From: DATJGR01 sp035494855
GTDB taxonomy: Bacteria > Pseudomonadota > Gammaproteobacteria > Pseudomonadales > Azotimanducaceae
Assembly (NCBI GenBank): GCA_035494855.1
Contig: DATJGR010000027.1
Span: 1 to 15,466, forward strand
DNA: 15,466 nucleotides
Direction: 5' to 3'
Below are positions 6,457-13,574 of the stretch, one piece after another. Under the pieces are notes generated by a model. That model saw only the letters and a program-made list of their open reading frames with translations. It had not been told where the DNA came from and searched no databases. The position numbers and the translations under genes are program-made. Positions within the stretch are counted from its first letter, which is position 1. Each line of letters starts with the position of its first letter.

Positions 6457-6861
6457 ATGAAAATCGAAACAATGACGTTCGCACTGGTGCTGTCGCTCGC
6501 CACACCGCTCGTGGCGCAGGCGGAAGGCACGCATGCGCACGTCGACTGCAGCAAGCAAGACGCGCAGATGTCCTCGATGACCCCCGAGGAGAAGGCGCAT
6601 ATGCAGGCCCAGTGCGCAGAGCAGAAGCAGCACATGGACTGCGGCAAGGATGGCATGGGCATGTCGAACATGACCGCGGCACAGCGCGAGAAGATGCAGG
6701 CGCAGTGCAAACAGATGCACGATGAGAAGTCCGGCATGCATTCGAGCACCGAAGCGGACGACGCCGATCATTCCGCCAAAGAGGCTGGCGATGGGGCCGA
6801 CGGCGATGCGACACCGCACGCGCACGGCGCTGCGCACCCGAATTCCGACGGCGGGTCGTAG
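6457..6861 (+). CDS. Met/Cys/His-rich exported protein, probable periplasmic metal binder
   Basis: A 134-residue protein I do not recognise as a named family. A signal peptide (residues 1-22, ending VAQA) predicts export. The mature part has two tandem 31-residue units (30-60 and 61-91) with Cys31/Cys53 and Cys62/Cys84, each pair 22 apart, and Met and His between them. The pattern is DCxK, then MSxMT, then MQAQC. A low-complexity acidic tail follows, with His105, His121, His123 and His127. The ligand set suits Cu(I)/Cu(II) or Ag(I) capture. Placement between a CopK-like gene and a Cu(I) ATPase supports this. GGAAG at 6447-6451 lies 5 nt before ATG 6457. The codon use looks like its neighbours. 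Metal binding is inferred from composition and context; the fold, if any outside the metal-bound state, is unknown. Confidence 0.75.
   Translation: MKIETMTFALVLSLATPLVAQAEGTHAHVDCSKQDAQMSSMTPEEKAHMQAQCAEQKQHMDCGKDGMGMSNMTAAQREKMQAQCKQMHDEKSGMHSSTEADDADHSAKEAGDGADGDATPHAHGAAHPNSDGGS
6544..6729 (+). repeat. Two tandem 31-codon coding repeats
   Basis: Units at 6544-6636 and 6637-6729 encode similar 31-residue blocks. Shared elements are DC at the start, K at position 4, MSxMT near position 9-13, M at position 20, and QAQC at 21-24. The period is kept exactly by both cysteines (31 to 62, 53 to 84). The DNA is diverged, so this is an old duplication rather than a recent slippage event. Confidence 0.75.
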
Positions 6862-6985
6862 TGCGCGGTCGACGTTCGTCGCATCCGTTTGGCTGCATCT
6901 GCGTCCGCCGCGGCGAGGCGATCGCTTCCCAACGTCAATGCGCCGCTCTGGTTAGCCGAACTCGTTGACCTCGGGGCGACGGCGA
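6862..6985 (+). other. Gap before the copper ATPase
   Basis: These 124 bases hold no convincing gene, promoter or terminator. A TTG at 6965 could start the ATPase 7 codons earlier but lacks a ribosome site. The stretch is probably an untranslated intercistronic spacer, though a second weak promoter for the ATPase cannot be excluded. Confidence 0.35.
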
Positions 6986-9301
6986 ATGAATGAGACTGCC
7001 GAGCGGACCGAGATCGATCCCGTTTGTGGGATGACGGTGACGTTGAAACCGGACACTCGAACCGCCGAGTTCGACGGTCGTACGTATTTCTTCTGCAGCG
7101 CCAGGTGTTTCGAGAAGTTCGTCGCCGAGCCGCAGCGGTATCTCGCTGAATCCGAGCCGGCGACTATCAGCGCGCAGGCCGACGGCGATGGCGTCGAATG
7201 GACGTGCCCGATGCATCCGGAAATCGTTCGGCACCACCCCGGTTCGTGTCCCCTGTGCGGGATGGCGCTCGAACCGCGTACGCCGGGCCGCGCGGCTGAG
7301 CCGAACGCTGAACTCGTCGACATGACCCGGCGATTCTGGATCGGGCTTGCGCTGACAGCGCCGGTGTTTGTGCTTGAAATGGGCGGCCACGTGCTCGGGT
7401 TACATCGGTGGATAGCGCCTCAGACGTCCAGTTGGATTCAGTTCGTCCTGGCGACGCCCGTTGTGTTGTGGGCGGGGTGGCCGTTCTTCGAACGGGGCTG
7501 GACTTCGCTTGTCAGGCGCAAGCTGAACATGTTCACGCTGATTGCGATGGGCACGGGCGTCGCGTGGCTCTTCAGTGTGGTTGCGACGGTGGCGCCGGGC
7601 GTCTTTCCGGCGGCGTTCCGCGCATCCGATGGCAGCGTCGCCGTCTATTTCGAAGCGGCTGCCGTGATTACCGTGCTCGTTCTGCTAGGCCAGGTGCTGG
7701 AACTGCGTGCGCGCCAGGCGACCGGCGGTGCCATTCGCGCGCTGCTCGATCTGACGCCGAAGCGCGCGCGCCGCGTGCGCAGCGATGGCGCCGACGAGGA
7801 GATTCCGCTGGAACAGGTCGCCGTCGGTGACGTGCTGCGCGTGCGCCCAGGCGAGCAGGTGCCTGTCGACGGCGTCGTGCTCGAGGGACGAGGTGCGGTC
7901 GATGAATCGATGGTCACCGGCGAGTCGATGCCGGTCACGAAGAAGACGGACGATGGACTGATTGGCGGGACGATGAACCAGAGCGGCGGCCTGCTGATGC
8001 GCGCAGTGAAAGTGGGGCGCGACACGATGCTCGCGCGGATTGTTGCGATGGTCGCCGACGCGCAACGCAGCCGCGCGCCGATCCAGCGTCTCGCCGACAG
8101 GGTGGCCGGATACTTCGTCCCGCTGGTCATCGCAATCGCAATGGTCGCCTTCGTTGCATGGTCGATCTGGGGCCCGCCGCCATCGATGGGATATGGTCTG
8201 ATCGCTGCCGTGGCGGTGTTGATCATCGCGTGTCCGTGCGCGCTCGGACTGGCCACACCGATGTCGATAATGGTCGGCATCGGACGCGGGGCACAGAGCG
8301 GCATCCTGATCAAGAATGCCGAAGCGCTCGAACGGATGGAGAAGGTCGAAGTGCTCGTCGTCGACAAGACCGGCACGCTGACCGAGGGGCAGCCGAAGGT
8401 CATCGCGATCCGCACGGCCGCAGACATCTCCGAGTCAGAGCTGCTGCGCTTATCCGCCAGTATCGAACGCGCCAGCGAACATCCGTTGGCGCGCGCGATC
8501 GTGCTCGCTGCGACAGAACGCGGGATCACGTTGTCCGAACCGGAAGGTGTTGATTCTCCCGTTGGCAAAGGTGTGCTTGGTCGCATCGCCGGACGCACGG
8601 TGCTAATCGGCAATGCGCGGTTCCTCGCAGAGTACGATGTCGATGTCGAGTCGCTCGAAACCGATGCCGATGCATTGCGGCGCGATGGCGCGACGGCGAT
8701 CTTTGCCGCAGTCGACGGCCGCGCGGCCGGCGTATTCGGCATCGCCGACCCGGTGAAGGCTACATCGCCCGCCGCGCTCGCGGCGCTGAAGGCGGCCGGT
8801 GTCCGCGTGATCATGCTCACCGGCGACAACCGTGCCACCGCAGAAGCGGTCGCGCGCGGCCTCGGCATCACGGAGGTTGAGGCCGAAGTGCTACCCGAGC
8901 AGAAGAGCGCAGTCATCGCGCGACTGAGATCCCAGGGGCGCGCCGTAGCGATGGCCGGTGACGGCGTCAACGACGCACCGGCGCTCGCTGCCGCCGACGT
9001 CGGCATTGCGATGGGTGCCGGCACTGACGTCGCAATCGAGAGCGCCGGCATCACGCTGTTGCACGGCGACCTCAACGGAATCGTCAGAGCGCGCCGGCTG
9101 AGCCAGATCACGATGCGCAACATCCGTCAGAATCTGTTCTTCGCGTTCGTCTACAACGCGGCTGGCGTGCCAATCGCTGCCGGCTTGCTCTATCCGCAGT
9201 TCGGCGTGCTGCTATCGCCGATCGTGGCAGCGGCGGCCATGGCAGCGAGTTCGGTCAGCGTGATAGGAAACGCGCTACGCCTACGAAGGGCAGACCTATG
9301 A
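6986..9301 (+). CDS. copA: Cu(I)-transporting P1B-type ATPase with YHS and heavy-metal-binding N-terminal domains
   Basis: A 771-residue inner-membrane pump that uses ATP to export Cu(I), or Ag(I), from the cytoplasm. Instead of the usual HMA (GMxCxxC) domains, the N-terminus has a YHS domain (about 9-53: DPVCGM, FFCSARC) followed by a zinc-ribbon-like metal-binding domain (73-96: TCPMHPEI, GSCPLCGMALEP). The core has TGES 311-314, the CPC metal motif 416-418 in IIACPCALGLATP, the phosphorylated Asp460 in DKTGT, SEHP 497-500, TGDN 612-615 and GDGVNDAPA 658-666. Tyr723-Asn724 and the MxxSS stretch at 752-756 fit the Cu(I)-specific P1B-1 group. ATG 6986 is chosen over TTG 6965 because GGGG lies at 6973-6976. 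The stop overlaps the next gene (ATGA). The domain plan resembles SilP/CopA-type pumps. Confidence 0.93.
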   Translation: MNETAERTEIDPVCGMTVTLKPDTRTAEFDGRTYFFCSARCFEKFVAEPQRYLAESEPATISAQADGDGVEWTCPMHPEIVRHHPGSCPLCGMALEPRTPGRAAEPNAELVDMTRRFWIGLALTAPVFVLEMGGHVLGLHRWIAPQTSSWIQFVLATPVVLWAGWPFFERGWTSLVRRKLNMFTLIAMGTGVAWLFSVVATVAPGVFPAAFRASDGSVAVYFEAAAVITVLVLLGQVLELRARQATGGAIRALLDLTPKRARRVRSDGADEEIPLEQVAVGDVLRVRPGEQVPVDGVVLEGRGAVDESMVTGESMPVTKKTDDGLIGGTMNQSGGLLMRAVKVGRDTMLARIVAMVADAQRSRAPIQRLADRVAGYFVPLVIAIAMVAFVAWSIWGPPPSMGYGLIAAVAVLIIACPCALGLATPMSIMVGIGRGAQSGILIKNAEALERMEKVEVLVVDKTGTLTEGQPKVIAIRTAADISESELLRLSASIERASEHPLARAIVLAATERGITLSEPEGVDSPVGKGVLGRIAGRTVLIGNARFLAEYDVDVESLETDADALRRDGATAIFAAVDGRAAGVFGIADPVKATSPAALAALKAAGVRVIMLTGDNRATAEAVARGLGITEVEAEVLPEQKSAVIARLRSQGRAVAMAGDGVNDAPALAAADVGIAMGAGTDVAIESAGITLLHGDLNGIVRARRLSQITMRNIRQNLFFAFVYNAAGVPIAAGLLYPQFGVLLSPIVAAAAMAASSVSVIGNALRLRRADL

Positions 9302-9507
9302 AGCAGTGGCAACTCGCGCTGATTTCTCTCTGCGTAGTGATTGCTTTCTTCCTGCTCCGCGAGCACTGGGGACACATGCTGGGACTTGTACCCTACCTCC
9401 TATTACTCGCTTGCCCGTTGTTGCATCTGCTGCACCCGCACGGCGGACATGGACACGGTGGGCATGGGTCGCGCAATGAGCAGCGAGATGTCGCGCACAA
9501 AGGCTGA
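9298..9507 (+). CDS. Small DUF2933 membrane protein with His-rich tail
   Basis: A 69-residue protein resembling DUF2933. Two short hydrophobic helices (about 6-20 and 27-45) flank a REHWGHMLG turn. The C-terminus is a His/Gly tail, HLLHPHGGHGHGGHG (43-57), with seven histidines. DUF2933 genes are often found beside heavy-metal pumps; their function is not established to my knowledge. The ATGA overlap with the ATPase (9298-9301) shows tight translational coupling. The tail could bind Cu(II) or Zn(II) on one face of the membrane and hand metal to or from the pump, but that is inference. Confidence 0.82.
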   Translation: MKQWQLALISLCVVIAFFLLREHWGHMLGLVPYLLLLACPLLHLLHPHGGHGHGGHGSRNEQRDVAHKG

Positions 9508-10006
9508 CCCGCGCCACGAAGAGGCCGTCGCCGTCGTCGGCGCTCGAGCGCAAGAGATTTTCGCCTACCTGGACGACCAGGAGCGGCTCGGTGCCCACAT
9601 GCAGCAACGCTCCTGGATGATGATGGGCAGCCGCATGACATACGAATTCGACGCACTTCGGGGGCGAGCCGTTGGGTCCATCATCAAACTGAGCGGACGC
9701 ATTCTGGGAGCGGTCATCGAGGTCTCAGAGGTGGTTGTCGAACGTGAGCCGTCGCGCCGCAAGGTCTGGGAGACGGTTGGTCTTCCACGAATGTTGATCA
9801 TCGCAGGGTACCGCATGGGATTCGATTTAACCCCCGATGGCGATGAAGCGACACGACTCCGGGTATTCATTGATTACGTTCTACCTCCTTCACTGATCGG
9901 CAATGCGCTCGGGAAACTGTTTGCCAAACCGTATGCGCGATGGTGCGTCACTCGAATGGCAAGCGATGCAGCGCAGCACTTTCGAACTCTACGGCCGCGC
10001 CACTGA
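9476..10006 (+). CDS. SRPBCC-fold protein (START/polyketide-cyclase-like)
   Basis: About 176 residues. The run from AVAVVGARAQEIFAYLDDQERLGAHM has the shape of the first strand and helices of SRPBCC ligand-binding proteins (START/Bet v1/CoxG-like). Next come alternating beta-type strands (RAVGSIIKLSGRILGAVIEVSEVVVE) and a C-terminal amphipathic helix region (SLIGNALGKLFAKPYARWCVTRM) that closes the hydrophobic cavity. No catalytic motif is recognisable. The start at ATG 9476 overlaps DUF2933 by 32 nt; ATG 9488 is an equal alternative, as neither has a strong ribosome site. As last gene of the copper cassette it may bind a lipid or quinone, or just be carried along. Fold call is moderate and role unknown. 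Confidence 0.7.
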   Translation: MSSEMSRTKADPRHEEAVAVVGARAQEIFAYLDDQERLGAHMQQRSWMMMGSRMTYEFDALRGRAVGSIIKLSGRILGAVIEVSEVVVEREPSRRKVWETVGLPRMLIIAGYRMGFDLTPDGDEATRLRVFIDYVLPPSLIGNALGKLFAKPYARWCVTRMASDAAQHFRTLRPRH

Positions 10007-10017
10007 CCGGCGCGGCC
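9993..10017. terminator. GC-only hairpin straddling the SRPBCC stop codon
   Basis: GGCCGCGCC (9993-10001) and GGCGCGGCC (10009-10017) are perfect 9-base inverted repeats, all G and C. The 7-base loop contains the TGA stop at 10004-10006. It lies between convergent units, 29 bases beyond the cytochrome c stop on the other strand, where a bidirectional terminator would be useful. No T-run follows in either direction, so termination efficiency is doubtful. Confidence 0.5.
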
Positions 10018-10046
10018 CCGATCGCCGGCACGGGTCGAACACCGAA

Positions 10047-10412
10047 TCACGGAGCGTCGTCCTGCGTGTGGCAGTCTAGGCACCGCCGGACCGGCCCCGC
10101 GTCTTCGCCATCCGCATGCTTTTTCACGTGACAGTCGCGGCAGAGGGTGTGGAACATCGGTTCGATCTGCAGTCGCACCTTCGAATCGGTCCTGTGACAG
10201 TCGATGCAGAGACCTTGACCGGTGTCGTCGGTGAAGTTGTGGTGACAGGTGATGCAGTTGACGGCGCGGTGGTCGAGGTGAGCGAACGTGAGCGGCAACA
10301 GCGGTCGAGTGTCGACCATCGACTGACGAGCCTGATAAGCGGCGGTCGCGGCTATGGCGATGAGCCCGCCGACGACTGCGGCGAACGCGGTGCGACGCGT
10401 GGCGGCTTTCAC
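10047..10412 (-). CDS. Periplasmic tetraheme cytochrome c (class III / c3-like)
   Basis: A 121-residue protein with four CxxCH heme-attachment motifs at residues 53-57 (CITCH), 69-73 (CIDCH), 91-95 (CRDCH) and 111-115 (CLDCH). His45, His48, His58, His88 and His99 are candidate distal ligands, which would give bis-His low-spin hemes as in cytochrome c3 and NapC-like proteins. Residues 7-25 are a hydrophobic leader without a clear cleavage site, so it may stay anchored in the inner membrane facing the periplasm. The start is GTG, in a GTGA overlap (10409-10412) with the cytochrome b gene upstream; no ribosome site of its own is seen, so translation is probably coupled. It is likely the electron acceptor of that cytochrome b. 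The terminal acceptor is not evident. Confidence 0.88.
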   Translation of the reverse strand: MKAATRRTAFAAVVGGLIAIAATAAYQARQSMVDTRPLLPLTFAHLDHRAVNCITCHHNFTDDTGQGLCIDCHRTDSKVRLQIEPMFHTLCRDCHVKKHADGEDAGPVRRCLDCHTQDDAP

Positions 10413-11104
10413 AGCAGATTGCGCAGCGCGGAGAAGGCAACGGCCATCGCCAACGCGATGGCGCCGATGTATAGGGTTTCACGGCGCGCTTCAGCGGGTT
10501 CGCGTGGTTGCGTCTCTACCGACGGGCGTTGCAGATCGGGCCGCCGGATCAACCACAGCGGGATGCCGACCAGGATCATTACGAACAGTGCCTGCTTGAA
10601 GCGCGTATCGAGATAGAGCGCGCTGCCGGCGATGTGCCAGGCCACCAGGGCAGTCAGCAGGATCGACGCGAAACCGTGGGTGCGGCGGAACTGCGCGGGG
10701 TTCGCGAACAGCCAGCGGCGCGGCCTCGGATAACTGCTCGCCACGATCGCAGCCAGCAACAGCAGCGCGCCGATGCCCGCCAACATGTATGGCGGTGCCG
10801 ACGGCTTCCAGTATTCGATCGTCACCGCGTCGTCGGCGAGCAACGCCAGCACGTGCGCGACTACCATTATCAGCGTCAACAGCGCGATGCTGCTGTGCAG
10901 GCGCGCGTGGAATGCGGCGACCCGCGCAGGCCGTTTGCGTGCCGCGCCCGTTTCGATGTGCAGAAAGATCATCGACGCGGCCGCCGCGAAGCCAAGCGCG
11001 TTCGCGGCGTCCCAGATCCAGCCGGCGCCGACCCACGCGCCGCCGAGAACGCTGATGGCGAGCAGTCCGGTGGCAATCCCGAACAACAGTCGGCGGTGTT
11101 CCAT
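10409..11104 (-). CDS. Di-heme membrane cytochrome b, ferric-reductase-like transmembrane type
   Basis: A 231-residue membrane protein with about six to seven hydrophobic segments (roughly 6-30, 33-50, 68-91, 105-124, 143-164, 168-186, 212-229). Two helices carry His pairs with near-equal spacing, His70/His84 and His143/His157, the arrangement of ferric reductase/NADPH oxidase-type and related b cytochromes that stack two hemes across the membrane. No FAD or NAD(P)H domain is attached, so electrons probably come from quinol or another membrane donor. The next gene, overlapping by 4 nt, is a tetraheme cytochrome c, suggesting a membrane-to-periplasm electron path. The start at ATG 11104 has no strong ribosome site. 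It could alternatively be grouped with cytochrome b561; the distinction needs a profile search. Confidence 0.8.
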   Translation of the reverse strand: MEHRRLLFGIATGLLAISVLGGAWVGAGWIWDAANALGFAAAASMIFLHIETGAARKRPARVAAFHARLHSSIALLTLIMVVAHVLALLADDAVTIEYWKPSAPPYMLAGIGALLLLAAIVASSYPRPRRWLFANPAQFRRTHGFASILLTALVAWHIAGSALYLDTRFKQALFVMILVGIPLWLIRRPDLQRPSVETQPREPAEARRETLYIGAIALAMAVAFSALRNLL

Positions 11105-11187
11105 TCGAAGGTGGAGGCGATGACGCGATCGGCTATTCTAGCCGCGCTCGGTCTGCCGTGATCGAACCGACCGAACGAGGGGTAGCC
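11105..11187. promoter_or_regulatory. Divergent region: cytochrome b / P450 pair
   Basis: These 83 bases lie between divergent units and should hold both promoters. TATTCT at 11134-11139 is a possible + strand -10 element, the same hexamer seen before the GST operon, but no -35 match stands 16-18 bases upstream. An in-frame GTG at 11158 could extend the P450 by 10 residues but has no ribosome site. Confidence 0.35.
11177..11182 (+). promoter_or_regulatory. Ribosome binding site deciding the first P450 start
   Basis: GAGGGG lies 5 nt before GTG 11188. Nothing similar precedes the alternative GTG at 11158, so the shorter protein is preferred. Confidence 0.65.
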
Positions 11188-12333
11188 GTGGCCGACGTGT
11201 TGACGTTCTTCGACGACGCACAGATCCGCGATCCGTATCCGCGGTACGAACAGTGGCGCACGCGCCATCCGGTCTGGCGCGATCGCGACAGCGGCCGATG
11301 GGTCATCTCGCGCCACGAAGACGTGCTCGACATTCTGAAGGATCACCAGCGCTTTTCGTCCGCTGCGATGGGTGCCGCGCTGCCGCTGCCGACGTTGACC
11401 GACGATCCGCCGCGCCACACGCAGATGCGCTCGATCGTCAACAAGGCGTTCACCACCGCGATGTTGAAGAGCATCGAGCCGGACATCGCGACGATCGCCA
11501 ACGACCTCGTCGGGGCGCTGCCGGATGACGGCGACGTAGACATCGTCGAGCAACTGACCACGCCGCTACCGGTAACGGTGATCTCGCGGATGATGGGCAT
11601 TCCGGAGTCGCGCAAAGCGGATTTCAAGCGCTGGTCCGATGCACTCACCGGAACGCTCGCCGGCTCGACGCCCGCAGCACGCCAGGCAGAGTTGATGGAG
11701 ATGGCGCAGTTCTTCCGCGAGCTGATCCCCGAGCGCAAGAAGCATCCGTCGAGCGACCTGTTCAGTGCAGTGGCAAATGCCGAGGTCGACGGGGTCGGTC
11801 TCTCCGAGTGGGAGATCATCGGCTTCAACATTCTGCTGCTGATCGCCGGCAACGAAACCACCACGAATCTGCTCGGCAATCTGCTGAACGTGCTCGCCGA
11901 CAGACCGGACCTCTGGCAACGACTGCGGCGCGAGCCGGAACTGATCGATGCCGCCATTGAAGAGACGCTGCGCTTCGACAGTCCCGTACAGTTCCTGATG
12001 CGCGAAGCGAAGGAAGACGTCGATCTCCACGGTGCACGGATCGCTGCGCGCGAGAGCGTGATCGTGGTAATGGGTTCGGCCAACCGCGACGCCTCGGTGT
12101 TCGATGCGCCGGACGAATATCTGCTCGACCGCACGCGCGGCCGGCACTTGTCGTTCGGCTACGGCATCCACTTCTGTATCGGCGCGCCGCTGGCGCGGAT
12201 CGAGGCGCGCCTGGCCATGCGCGCGCTGCTTTCGCGATCGCAACACGTGGCGCGCGGCAACGGCCGCACGCAGCGCGTCGGTTCGCACCTGTTGCGCGGA
12301 TTCGAAGCGCTGTCGCTGCAATTCAACGAATGA
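11188..12333 (+). CDS. Cytochrome P450 (soluble bacterial class I type), first of a pair
   Basis: A 381-residue soluble heme monooxygenase. Landmarks: DPYPRYEQWR near the start, DDPPRHTQMRSIVNKAFT (helix C region), the oxygen-activating I-helix motif AGNETT (220-225), the K-helix ExxR (259-262, ETLR), and the heme loop FGYGIHFCIG with ligand Cys330. All essential residues are present. It would hydroxylate or otherwise oxidise a hydrophobic substrate using O2 and electrons from a ferredoxin and its reductase, neither of which is encoded in this window. The overall style resembles CYP107-like and related soluble families, but I cannot name a CYP family. It is followed at once by a second P450, with the stop inside a possible upstream start of that gene, so the two are co-expressed. 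Confidence 0.9.
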   Translation: MADVLTFFDDAQIRDPYPRYEQWRTRHPVWRDRDSGRWVISRHEDVLDILKDHQRFSSAAMGAALPLPTLTDDPPRHTQMRSIVNKAFTTAMLKSIEPDIATIANDLVGALPDDGDVDIVEQLTTPLPVTVISRMMGIPESRKADFKRWSDALTGTLAGSTPAARQAELMEMAQFFRELIPERKKHPSSDLFSAVANAEVDGVGLSEWEIIGFNILLLIAGNETTTNLLGNLLNVLADRPDLWQRLRREPELIDAAIEETLRFDSPVQFLMREAKEDVDLHGARIAARESVIVVMGSANRDASVFDAPDEYLLDRTRGRHLSFGYGIHFCIGAPLARIEARLAMRALLSRSQHVARGNGRTQRVGSHLLRGFEALSLQFNE

Positions 12334-12339
12334 TCGAAC

Positions 12340-12343
12340 GAGG
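12340..12343 (+). promoter_or_regulatory. Ribosome binding site deciding the second P450 start
   Basis: GAGG lies 7 nt before ATG 12351. The alternative ATG at 12330, in an ATGA overlap with the previous stop, would add 7 residues (MIERGPL) not expected in the family. Confidence 0.55.
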
Positions 12344-12350
12344 TCCGCTC

Positions 12351-13556
12351 ATGCAAATCGACTTGTTGTCTCCTGCGAGCTTCAGCATCGGCCATCCGCA
12401 CGACCAATACCGCTGGCTGCGCGAGCACGCGCCGGTGTACTGGCACGAAGAACCGAATGGTCCGGGTTTCTGGGCGGTGACCCGTTTCGAAGACGTGCGC
12501 GCAATGGGACGCGATCCGGAAACGTTCTCGTCCGAACCGACGATCATGATTCCGGATCCTCCGGAAGGCGGCGCGATGGCGTTCGGCGATCACAAGATGA
12601 TGCTGATGATGGATCCGCCGCAGCACACAGCCTTCCGACGCTTGATCAGCCGCGAATTCACCCAAGCACCGGCCGCGGCGCTGCGCCCCCGCGTGGAAGC
12701 GTTGGCGCGCCAGATCGTCGATCTGGTGATCGAGCGTGGCGAATGCGATTTCGTTGCCGACATCGCAGGTGAAATGCCGTCGTACGTCATCGCCGAGCTG
12801 ATGGGCATTCCGCTCGACGACGGCCGCAAACTGTACCAGCTCACCGAAACGATCCATTCGGCGCCGGAGGCGGTGCCGGAAGGTGCGCAGGGCGCGGCGG
12901 TAATGGAGATGTTCATGTACGCGCAGCGCGTCATCGCCGAGAAACGCGCGCGACCGTCCGACGATCTGTCGAGCAAGCTGCTCGCGGCCGAAGTGGACGG
13001 ACGCAAGCTCGACGACCTCGATTTCCAGCTGTTCTTTCTGCTGCTCGTCGATGCGGGCGGCGATACCACCCGCAACCTCGTTGCCGCCGGATTGCTCGCG
13101 CTGCTCGAGCATCCCAACGAATTCGCCAAGCTGCGCGCGAGCCCCGATGTGCTGCTGCCGTCCGCGCGCGACGAACTGTTGCGCTGGGTCAGTCCGGTCA
13201 TCTACATGCGCCGCACCGCGCGCCGCGACACCGAAATCGCCGGCCAGGCGATCCGCAAAGGCGACAAAGTCGTGCGGTATTTCGGCGCGGCGAACTTCGA
13301 CGAACGCCAGTTTGCGGCGCCGTATCACCTCGATCTCACCCGTAGCCCGAACATGCACATCGCGTTCGGCGCCGGTGCGCACGTTTGCCTGGGCCAGCAC
13401 ATCGCGCGGGTCGAAATCGACGCGCTGCTGCGCGAGGTCGTGTCGAGGATGGATGAAATCGAGCTGGCGGAGCCGCCGGAGTGGCTCCCCTCGAATTTCA
13501 TCTCCGGTCCGAAGCGGATGCCGGTGCGGTTTCGGCCGGGTCCACGCCTGGGCTGA
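12351..13556 (+). CDS. Cytochrome P450, second of the pair (CYP124/125/142-like features)
   Basis: A 401-residue soluble P450. Key motifs: MMDPPQHTAFRRLISREFT in the C-helix region, I-helix AGGDTTRN (235-242), K-helix ExxR (275-278, ELLR), VIYMRRTARRDTEI, and heme loop FGAGAHVCLG with ligand Cys346. The I-helix ending in TTRN, the MRRTA segment and the closing SNFISGPKRMPV recall the CYP124/125/142 group that hydroxylates sterol side chains and branched isoprenoids. That likeness is from memory of motifs, so sterol or terpenoid oxidation is a hypothesis. It is quite different in sequence from the first P450, so this is not a recent duplication. No ferredoxin or reductase lies nearby. ATG 12351 is preferred on its ribosome site; ATG 12330 is the alternative. 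Confidence 0.9.
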   Translation: MQIDLLSPASFSIGHPHDQYRWLREHAPVYWHEEPNGPGFWAVTRFEDVRAMGRDPETFSSEPTIMIPDPPEGGAMAFGDHKMMLMMDPPQHTAFRRLISREFTQAPAAALRPRVEALARQIVDLVIERGECDFVADIAGEMPSYVIAELMGIPLDDGRKLYQLTETIHSAPEAVPEGAQGAAVMEMFMYAQRVIAEKRARPSDDLSSKLLAAEVDGRKLDDLDFQLFFLLLVDAGGDTTRNLVAAGLLALLEHPNEFAKLRASPDVLLPSARDELLRWVSPVIYMRRTARRDTEIAGQAIRKGDKVVRYFGAANFDERQFAAPYHLDLTRSPNMHIAFGAGAHVCLGQHIARVEIDALLREVVSRMDEIELAEPPEWLPSNFISGPKRMPVRFRPGPRLG

Positions 13557-13574
13557 TCGTCAGAGTGCACGGAG

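Noticed and set aside
7645..9123. Long open frame of 492 codons on the minus strand, opposite the copper ATPase
   Set aside because: The product is Ser/Ala/Arg/Thr-rich with no family motifs, and the plus strand encodes a complete P-type ATPase. High GC content makes such antisense frames common.
12159..13400. Long open frame of 413 codons on the minus strand, opposite the P450 pair
   Set aside because: It spans the junction of two well-supported P450 genes, and its product is Arg/His-rich without recognisable motifs. It is a shadow frame.
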